Origin: Tannerella sp.
GTDB taxonomy: Bacteria > Bacteroidota > Bacteroidia > Bacteroidales > Tannerellaceae
Length of the DNA stretch: 18,991 bases
Reading direction: 5' to 3'
Assembly: GCA_031283915.1 (NCBI GenBank)
Contig: JAITAY010000021.1
Location: 1 to 18,991 of the forward strand
The first letter of the stretch is position 1. Each line of letters begins with the position of its first letter. Positions 13,443 to 18,991 of this stretch are shown one piece after another. The position numbers and the translations under genes were made by a program. The notes below the pieces were generated by a model. The model was given only the letters and a program-made list of their open reading frames with translations, made no database searches and was not told the DNA's origin.

Positions 13443-15230
13443 ATGAGAACAAACAGATTTCAAGGCGAATGGCCGAAGATCGGCATTCGCCCGGTGATTG
13501 ACGGCCGGATGGGCGGCGTACGGGAATCGCTGGAAGAACAGACCATGAACATGGCCAAAAGTGTAGTATCCTTGCTGACTTCCACGCTGAAGCATCCCGA
13601 CGGAACGCCGGTACAATGTGTGATTTCCGATTCCACCATCGGGCGCGTGCCTGAGAGTGCGGCCTGTGCGGAAAAATTCAAGAAAGAGGGCGTTGGCGTA
13701 ACCATCACGGTGACGCCTTGCTGGTGTTACGGCAGCGAAACCATGGATATGGATTTGCACACCGTGAAAGCCGTCTGGGGCTTCAACGGGACGGAACGTC
13801 CGGGTGCCGTTTACCTGGCGGCCGTATTGGCTGCACATGCCCAGAAGGGTTTGCCGGCGTTCGGTATTTACGGACACGACGTACAGGATGCCGGTACGAA
13901 AGAAATCCCGGTCGACGTATCCGAAAAGCTCCTGCGCTTTGCACGTGCGGCGCTGGCGGTAGCCACGATACGCGGCAAATCGTATCTCTCCATCGGCGCT
14001 GTCTGCATGGGGATTGCCGGCTCGATTGTCAACACCGACTTCTTCGAGAACTATTTGGGTATGCGTTGCGAAGGGATTGACGAAGTGGAAATCATCCGCC
14101 GCATGAACGAAGGCATCTATGACAAGGAAGAATATGCCCAAGCGCTCGAATGGGTGAAGAAGAACTGCCGGCAGGGGGAAGATACGATTAACCGGAAAGA
14201 CCTGGTCAAAAACCCGGAGGGACAACAGGCCGACTGGGAGTTTATCGTAAAAATGACGCTTATCGTACGTGACCTGATGATAGGTAACCCGAAACTGAAG
14301 GAAATGGGATTCGGCGAAGAATCGCTGGGACACAATGCCCTTGCTGCCGGTTTCCAGGGGCAACGCCAGTGGACGGATCATTTCCCGAACGGCGACTTTA
14401 CCGAAGCCATCCTGAACTCATCGTACGACTGGAACGGCATTCGCGAAGCGTTTGTACTGGCTACGGAGAACGACGCGCTCAACGGCACGGCAATGCTTTT
14501 TGGTCATCTGCTGACCGGTACAGCACAGGTTTTTGCCGACGTGCGTACCTACTGGAGTCCTGAGGCCGTAGAGCGCGTGACGGGGAAAAAACTGACCGGG
14601 CAGGCCGCCAACGGCATCATCCACCTGATTAACTCCGGTGCGGCATCGCTTGACGGTTCCGGACAGCAGAGCGACAAGGAGGGCCGTCCGGTAATGAAAC
14701 CTTTCTGGGAAATCTCCGCCGCAGAAGCTCAAGCATGTCTGGACGCCACGACCTGGATGCCCGCCAACCGCGAATATTTCCGGGGCGGCGGCTTCTCGTC
14801 CAAGTTCCTGTCAAAAGGCGGGATGCCCTGTACGATGATACGCCTGAACCTGATAAAAGGGCTGGGACCGGTGTTGCAACTGGCCGAGGGATGGACGGTG
14901 GATATCGACCCCGAAGTGCACAAGACCTTGGATGAACGCACGGACAAAGGCTGGCCAACCACCTGGTTTGCGCCCCGCTTAGCCGACAACGACACCTTTA
15001 AGGACGTGTATTCGGTCATGAACAACTGGGGGGCGAACCATGGCGCCATTAGTTTCGGACATATCGGCGCCGACCTGATCACGCTGGCTTCCATGTTACG
15101 CATTCCGGTATGTATGCACAATGTTGACGGGAAAGACATCTTCCGGCCGGCCGCGTGGAACGCTTTCGGCATGGATAAGGAAGGTGCGGACTACAGAGCT
15201 TGTCAGACATACGGAGCACTGTATAAGTAG
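13443..15230 (+). CDS. fucI: L-fucose isomerase
   Basis: 595 residues, near the 591 of the E. coli enzyme. It converts L-fucose to L-fuculose (and D-arabinose to D-ribulose) using manganese, the first step of fucose catabolism, in the cytoplasm. Expected active-site residues are present with an offset of five from E. coli: E342 (in LATENDALNG), D366 (in FADVRTYW) and H533 (in ANHGAISFGH). The N-terminus (PKIGIRPVIDGRMGGVRESL) and C-terminus (GADYRACQTYGALYK) are typical. It stands alone: no fuculokinase, fuculose-phosphate aldolase, fucose permease or regulator lies beside it, unlike the fuc operon of Bacteroides, so the rest of the pathway must be elsewhere or the enzyme serves another aldose. 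The gap upstream contains a perfect dyad (13344-13364) but no fully convincing promoter; GTTTTG near 13425 could be a weak -7 element. Confidence 0.95.
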   Translation: MRTNRFQGEWPKIGIRPVIDGRMGGVRESLEEQTMNMAKSVVSLLTSTLKHPDGTPVQCVISDSTIGRVPESAACAEKFKKEGVGVTITVTPCWCYGSETMDMDLHTVKAVWGFNGTERPGAVYLAAVLAAHAQKGLPAFGIYGHDVQDAGTKEIPVDVSEKLLRFARAALAVATIRGKSYLSIGAVCMGIAGSIVNTDFFENYLGMRCEGIDEVEIIRRMNEGIYDKEEYAQALEWVKKNCRQGEDTINRKDLVKNPEGQQADWEFIVKMTLIVRDLMIGNPKLKEMGFGEESLGHNALAAGFQGQRQWTDHFPNGDFTEAILNSSYDWNGIREAFVLATENDALNGTAMLFGHLLTGTAQVFADVRTYWSPEAVERVTGKKLTGQAANGIIHLINSGAASLDGSGQQSDKEGRPVMKPFWEISAAEAQACLDATTWMPANREYFRGGGFSSKFLSKGGMPCTMIRLNLIKGLGPVLQLAEGWTVDIDPEVHKTLDERTDKGWPTTWFAPRLADNDTFKDVYSVMNNWGANHGAISFGHIGADLITLASMLRIPVCMHNVDGKDIFRPAAWNAFGMDKEGADYRACQTYGALYK

Positions 15231-15255
15231 AAAACGGAACAGGAAAGAGCGGTTA

Positions 15256-15413
15256 AGGAGCTGTCTGTAAATAAACCATCCCAATTGACGGGAGATGTTT
15301 TTTGCCATCCAACGGCTGAAAATGTGCGCATACCGGGGTATGTAAGCATTTTCAGGAGGAAGTAGGATGAAAAACAGACCCGTAAAGGGGTGATTTATTT
15401 CCAGACAGTTCCT
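15256..15413. repeat. Long-stem palindromic element, about 158 bp
   Basis: The outer arms (15256-15282 and 15387-15413) are inverted copies matching at 23 of 27 positions, with ends AGGAGCTGTCTG and CAGACAGTTCCT. A second pair (GACGGG..TGTTTTTTGCCATCC, 15287-15310, and GGATGAAAAACAGACCCGT, 15365-15383) and an inner hairpin (CTGAAAATG 15316-15324 with CATTTTCAG 15347-15355; CATAC with GTATG at the tip) continue the stem. The element folds over nearly its whole length, like a foldback MITE or a REP-type intergenic repeat. Confidence 0.75.
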
Positions 15414-15501
15414 AAGGAACGGAAACAGGCAAAAATCCCGATTTTGTCCCTGCGGGTGTCATTCCCTCCGCCCCGTAAACCGCTGATAACCCATTGTAGT
15501 A

Positions 15502-15529
15502 GTAGAGACGTTGCACGCAACGTCTCTAC
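15502..15529. repeat. Perfect palindrome with 13-bp arms
   Basis: GTAGAGACGTTGC (15502-15514) and its exact reverse complement (15517-15529) around the two bases AC. It belongs to the GTAGAGACG...CGTCTCTAC type of intergenic repeat; a decayed relative lies at 5532-5555. There is no T-run after it and fucI ends 270 bp upstream, so it is not an obvious terminator. Confidence 0.75.
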
Positions 15530-15623
15530 GTGTGTTATTCCCCACCATCACGTAGACAGTGATTGTACCCGGGAGTACGGAGGCGAGCGCAACAGGGGTG
15601 GTCTTGACTTTTTATCCCTCGCG

Positions 15624-15655
15624 CTTGGAAAACTGTGCTTTTTCATCTAATTTTG
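15624..15655 (+). promoter_or_regulatory. Bacteroidetes-type promoter of the dsbD-mazG pair
   Basis: CTTG at 15624-15627 and TAATTTTG at 15648-15655 are 20 nt apart and match the phylum consensus. The leader to the ATG at 15681 is about 20 nt. Confidence 0.7.
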
Positions 15656-15680
15656 TGCGAATTATTTAAGGGATAAACCA

Positions 15681-17741
15681 ATGATAAGAAGCATTATTTG
15701 GACAGGTTGTCTACTGACGGTATTCTTTGCCGAGGCGCAGATTCTTACGCCGGTCAAGTGGAAAATCGAGCTAACGGATCCGGTGTCGGCCGAGAAGGAA
15801 GTTCGGTTCACGGCGACGGCTGAGCAGGGGTGGCATGTGTATGACATGAATTTGCCCGATGGAGGGCCGATCCCGACCCATTTCATTTTCGAAACCCTGA
15901 AGGGGGGGGAACTGGTTGGCAAACCGACGGCCTCCGTTGCGCCGGCCACGGTGCACGACGACATGTTTGACATGGATGTGCGCTGGTATGCCGGAACGGT
16001 CACCTTCTCGCAGAAAATTCGGATCACCGATGTGAAGAAGTTCAAGCTCTCGGGCGAAGTAGAGTTCATGGCGTGCAACGACGAAATGTGCCTGCCGCCG
16101 GAGCGTGTCCGGTTTACGTTCGACGGAACTCAGTTGCAAAACGGTATCCCGGCCGTAGCCGCCGCCGAAACGCCCGATTCGGCGGCGTCGGAAGCGGTAA
16201 GCCTCCTCCCCGAAATACAGGGAGAAATGCCGGAGTCTGTGACCGTAGACCTGCATCCGGTTGTCGTCGCAAGCCGGAAACCGGCCTCACAGGGTGTCCT
16301 GACCGAAAAGCCGGCATTGTGGACGCCCGTGATGGAGGAACTGAAAGCTTTTGGCGATACAACGGCAACGGCCAGGGATGCATCGTGGCAGTATATTTTC
16401 TGGGCAGGCTTTCTGGGCGGGTTGATTGCCCTGCTGACGCCCTGCGTCTGGCCGATGATTCCGATGACGGTCAGTTTCTTCCTCAAACGCAACCGGAAAA
16501 GGTCGAAGGCCATTCGGGAGGCCATGCTGTATGGCCTGTCCATCGTGGTGATCTACCTAACCCTGGGCTTGCTGATTACCGGCATCTTCGGCGCCAGCGC
16601 GCTGAACGACCTGTCAACCAACGCCATTTTCAATGTCCTTTTCTTCCTGCTGCTGCTCCTGTTCGCCATCTCCTTCTTCGGCGCTTTTGAATTTGCGTTG
16701 CCTGCTTCCTGGACAAACCGGATGGATGCAAAGGCGGATGCGATGTCCGGCGTATGGAGTATCTTTTTCATGGCGTTCACGCTGGCGCTGGTGTCGTTTT
16801 CCTGCACAGGCCCCATCATCGGCGCCTTGCTGGTAGAGGCGGCTTCCGGCGGTAACGTCCTCTGGCCGGCCGTCGGCATGGCCGGTTTCGCCCTGGCGCT
16901 GGCCCTGCCGTTCGCCCTGTTTGCGGTGTTCCCCCACCTGATGCACAGCCTGCCCAAGTCGGGCGGGTGGCTCCATTCGGTGAAAGTCGTACTGGCTTTC
17001 CTGGAACTGGCGCTGGCGCTGAAATTCCTCTCCGTGGCCGATCTGGCCTATGGCTGGCGGATACTGGACAGGGAAGTGTTCCTGACGCTCTGGATTGTCA
17101 TCTTTGCCCTGCTGGGGTATTACCTGTTGGGCAAAATCCGTTTCAGGTACGACAGTAAACCGAGGCATATCTCTGTGCCCCGTCTTTTCATGGCCATGGC
17201 GTCATTCGCCTTCACCGTTTACCTGATTCCGGGTCTGTGGGGTGCGCCGCTGAAGGCCATCAGCGCCTTTGCTCCTCCCCTTTATACGCAGGACTTCAGT
17301 CTTTACAGAGACGGCGTGCACGCGGTTTTCGACGATTACGAAGCCGGCATGGACTGTGCGGAAAAAGTCCGCAAGCCGGTCTTGATAGACTTTTCCGGCT
17401 ACGGGTGCGTGAACTGCCGCAAGATGGAGGCCGCCGTCTGGACCAACCCGCAGGTGAAGGCGCTGCTGGAAGAGAAGTTTGTACTGATCACCCTGATGGT
17501 GGACGACAAGGAGAAGTTACCGCAATCCGTCGCCATCGGGGAAAACGGAAAGAAGCGCACGCTGAAAACCGTTGGTGACAAATGGAGTTATCTGCAGCGA
17601 TACAAATTCGGAGCCAATGCACAACCTTTCCATGTCATACTGGACGCCGGCGGGAAGCCGCTTTCGCCCTCTTATGCTTACAGCGAAGATATTGCCGGAT
17701 ACGTGCAGTTTCTGGAAAACGGATTGAAAAATTATAAATAA
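15681..17741 (+). CDS. dsbD: Thiol:disulfide interchange protein DsbD
   Basis: 686 residues with a signal peptide (1-19) and the three-part DsbD layout. The N-terminal periplasmic domain (about 24-150) carries the pair C132/C137 (CNDEMC). An eight-segment membrane domain (about 238-520) carries C255 in LLTPCVWPMIP and C375 in FSCTGPIIGA. The C-terminal thioredoxin-like domain (about 540-686) carries CVNC (C576, C579). All three cysteine pairs are present, so it should pass electrons from cytoplasmic thioredoxin through the inner membrane to periplasmic disulfide reductases and cytochrome c maturation. A low-complexity Ala/Glu/Pro linker (about 155-235) joins the first two parts. The promoter at 15624-15655 serves it, and mazG follows after 7 nt, so the two form an operon. 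The assignment is firm; the downstream periplasmic partners are not in the window. Confidence 0.93.
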   Translation: MIRSIIWTGCLLTVFFAEAQILTPVKWKIELTDPVSAEKEVRFTATAEQGWHVYDMNLPDGGPIPTHFIFETLKGGELVGKPTASVAPATVHDDMFDMDVRWYAGTVTFSQKIRITDVKKFKLSGEVEFMACNDEMCLPPERVRFTFDGTQLQNGIPAVAAAETPDSAASEAVSLLPEIQGEMPESVTVDLHPVVVASRKPASQGVLTEKPALWTPVMEELKAFGDTTATARDASWQYIFWAGFLGGLIALLTPCVWPMIPMTVSFFLKRNRKRSKAIREAMLYGLSIVVIYLTLGLLITGIFGASALNDLSTNAIFNVLFFLLLLLFAISFFGAFEFALPASWTNRMDAKADAMSGVWSIFFMAFTLALVSFSCTGPIIGALLVEAASGGNVLWPAVGMAGFALALALPFALFAVFPHLMHSLPKSGGWLHSVKVVLAFLELALALKFLSVADLAYGWRILDREVFLTLWIVIFALLGYYLLGKIRFRYDSKPRHISVPRLFMAMASFAFTVYLIPGLWGAPLKAISAFAPPLYTQDFSLYRDGVHAVFDDYEAGMDCAEKVRKPVLIDFSGYGCVNCRKMEAAVWTNPQVKALLEEKFVLITLMVDDKEKLPQSVAIGENGKKRTLKTVGDKWSYLQRYKFGANAQPFHVILDAGGKPLSPSYAYSEDIAGYVQFLENGLKNYK

Positions 17742-17748
17742 ACGACAC

Positions 17749-18531
17749 ATGCATACAAAAGAAGAACGTCCGGCTATTTTCGGGCAACTGCTCGACATCA
17801 TGGACGAGTTGCGGGAGAAATGCCCGTGGGACAGGAAACAGACCAACGAAAGTCTGCGCACCAATACAATTGAAGAAACGTATGAACTCTGCGACGCCAT
17901 CATGCGCGACGAGCCGGACGACATCCGGAAGGAACTGGGCGACCTCCTGCTGCATATCGTCTTCTATGCCAAGATAGGGGAAGAAAAGGAGCAGTTCGAC
18001 ATCTACGACGTCTGCAAGAGTCTCTGCGAAAAACTGATCTACCGTCATCCGCACGTCTTCGGCGATGCACGGGCGGACAACAGCCGGAAGGTGGAACAGT
18101 CCTGGGAACAACTCAAGCTAAAGGAAAAAGGCGGTAACAGTACCGTCCTGGAAGGTGTGCCGGCAGCCCTGCCCTCCTTAGTCAAGGCTTGCCGGATACA
18201 GGAGAAGGCGCGGAACGCGGGGTTCGACTGGGAGAAACGGGAGCAGGTGTGGGACAAGATCGAAGAGGAATGGAACGAACTGAAACACGAAATAGCACAA
18301 ATGGATACCGACCGGATGGAAGCGGAATTGGGGGATTTCCTGTTCAGCCTGATCAATGCCGCCCGGCTATACAAAATCAATCCCGACAATGCGCTGGAAC
18401 GTACCAATCAGAAATTCATCCGTCGATTCAACTACCTGGAAGCGCAGACCCTTCGTCAGGGACGTTCCCTGAAAGACATGACACTGGCCGAAATGGACGA
18501 CCTCTGGAACGAAGCCAAACAACACGAGTGA
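17749..18531 (+). CDS. mazG: Nucleoside triphosphate pyrophosphohydrolase MazG
   Basis: 260 residues, near the 263 of E. coli MazG, with both repeated all-helical domains. The first has CPWD (25-28), the metal-binding IEETYE (41-46) and KELGD (61-65); the second has EEEWNE (172-177) and ELGD (193-196). Such enzymes hydrolyse nucleoside triphosphates to monophosphate and pyrophosphate, cleansing the pool of abnormal nucleotides and, in E. coli, lowering ppGpp during starvation. The acidic ligands of both domains appear intact. It begins 7 nt after dsbD on the same strand and is probably translated from the dsbD transcript; no toxin-antitoxin pair is beside it, so it is the housekeeping form. 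The ATG at 17749 is the first in frame, and MHTKEERPAIFGQLLDIMDE is a typical N-terminus. Cytoplasmic. Confidence 0.95.
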   Translation: MHTKEERPAIFGQLLDIMDELREKCPWDRKQTNESLRTNTIEETYELCDAIMRDEPDDIRKELGDLLLHIVFYAKIGEEKEQFDIYDVCKSLCEKLIYRHPHVFGDARADNSRKVEQSWEQLKLKEKGGNSTVLEGVPAALPSLVKACRIQEKARNAGFDWEKREQVWDKIEEEWNELKHEIAQMDTDRMEAELGDFLFSLINAARLYKINPDNALERTNQKFIRRFNYLEAQTLRQGRSLKDMTLAEMDDLWNEAKQHE

Positions 18532-18549
18532 TACGCATAAACAGGTAGT

Positions 18550-18567
18550 TATACCGCGCGCAGTATA
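18550..18567. repeat. Near-palindromic 18-bp repeat, copy 3
   Basis: TATACCGCGCGCAGTATA, the inverse of copy 1 (5272-5289) with one difference in 18 bases. It lies 19 nt after the mazG stop. Confidence 0.65.
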
Positions 18568-18606
18568 TACAGAAAACATTTTTTTGGAAAAACAGCAATC
18601 GTTTCC

Positions 18607-18630
18607 CGCCGGAAAATATAATTTCCGGCG
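18607..18630. terminator. Strong hairpin between convergent mazG and DUF554 genes
   Basis: CGCCGGAAA (18607-18615) pairs exactly with TTTCCGGCG (18622-18630) around a 6-nt loop. Its place between convergent genes suits a terminator acting in both directions, but no long T-run adjoins it. Confidence 0.5.
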
Positions 18631-18756
18631 AGCGTAAATGATATTTCCCGATTGATTTACAGTCCTTTCTAAAAAAACGAAGACAGCGGAAAGAAAAAAG
18701 GAGCGGTTGGAGAGGCATCTATGGCCAACATTTTTAATCGTATTTTAGAGAAAGCC

Positions 18757-18776
18757 GGCGCTAATATCCAAGCGCC
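18757..18776 (-). terminator. Hairpin overlapping the stop of the DUF554 gene
   Basis: GGCGCT (18757-18762) pairs with AGCGCC (18771-18776) around an 8-nt loop. It contains the minus-strand TAG stop (18761-18763) and is followed on that strand by GGCTTTCTC, a weak T-rich tail. Confidence 0.4.
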
Positions 18777-18991
18777 AGCTTCATCCAGACAAAAAGACAG
18801 ATAAGAAGCAGGGCAGGAAGCATGTTGATGATTTCAACCTGTTTTATCTTCAGGAGGATAAGACTTAGCCCTGTCAGGATAATACCCCCTACTACGGTTA
18901 TCCCGGAGATGACTTCGGCCGGGATGTCCTTTCCCGCGACGGATACGAACAGCGTGATTCCGCCCTGAAACAGCAGCACAAGTACGGACGA
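18761..18991 (-). CDS. DUF554 family membrane protein, C-terminal end, 5' part outside window
   Basis: The frame is open from the right edge (about 76 codons visible) to a TAG at 18761-18763, so the start is beyond 18991; the GTG at 18979 is internal. The visible part contains two or three hydrophobic segments: SSVLVLLFQGGITLFVS, then ISGITVVGGIILTGLSLILL, then IINMLPALLLICLFVWM. The segment GGIILTGLSLILLKIKQVEI followed by NMLPALL closely fits the C-terminus of DUF554 (YqgA-like) proteins, inner-membrane proteins of about 230 residues sometimes annotated as possible transporters; their function is not established. It converges on mazG, with a repeat and a hairpin between them. Confidence in the family is good although only the last third is present. 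Confidence 0.8.
   Translation of the reverse strand, partial: SSVLVLLFQGGITLFVSVAGKDIPAEVISGITVVGGIILTGLSLILLKIKQVEIINMLPALLLICLFVWMKLALGY

Larger units (their letters stand above)
15231..15623. other. Gene-free stretch between fucI and dsbD with palindromic elements
   Basis: No protein gene is supported. It holds a long-stem element (15256-15413) and a perfect palindrome (15502-15529), both listed separately, and ends at the promoter of the dsbD-like gene. Confidence 0.6.

Noticed and set aside
17749..18531. MazG as part of a toxin-antitoxin or defence module
   Set aside because: It is the full-length two-domain housekeeping form, in an operon with dsbD, with no toxin gene nearby.

Overview
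The window looks like a chromosomal segment of a Bacteroidales bacterium, possibly related to the Tannerellaceae or Dysgonomonadaceae. The evidence is an outer-membrane beta-barrel receptor with an N-terminal carboxypeptidase-regulatory-like domain, several promoters of the Bacteroidetes type (TTG/TTTG about 20 nt before TAnnTTTG), no consistent Shine-Dalgarno sequences, and gaps filled with palindromic repeats. The family placement is inference.

Left end (1-1177): the tail of a probable peptide-maturation system. It holds the C-terminal part of a P-loop-type protein resembling the TIGR04066 peptide maturation family, then an acyl-carrier-related protein, then an uncalled 45-codon gene for a three-cysteine peptide. 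The peptide gene has its own promoter (910-940) and its own terminator (1139-1177). This looks like a RiPP precursor next to its maturation proteins; the presumed maturase (a radical SAM enzyme in the relatives I recall) would lie left of the window. By eye this segment is more AT-rich than most of the rest.

1214-5585: a TonB-dependent-receptor-like outer-membrane protein, an intergenic stretch with an imperfect inverted repeat and a MITE-like element with 14-bp perfect inverted ends and an internal promoter, an unrecognised helical protein, and a second gap full of palindromic repeats.

5585-13239, minus strand: a long-chain acyl-CoA synthetase downstream of a large lipoprotein-like transglutaminase-domain protein; two tandem membrane-anchored metallophosphoesterases joined by an ATGA overlap; and an exported SagB-type nitroreductase-fold protein.

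13443-18531, plus strand: an isolated L-fucose isomerase with a perfect 21-bp dyad upstream, a roughly 160-nt long-stem palindrome, and a dsbD-mazG pair behind a good Bacteroidetes promoter. The right edge holds the C-terminal end of a DUF554 membrane protein on the minus strand.

The most notable item is the small cysteine peptide and its neighbours at the left end. Most other genes are ordinary housekeeping or envelope genes, but the gaps carry several repeat families, one of which (an 18-bp near-palindrome) occurs three times in the window.
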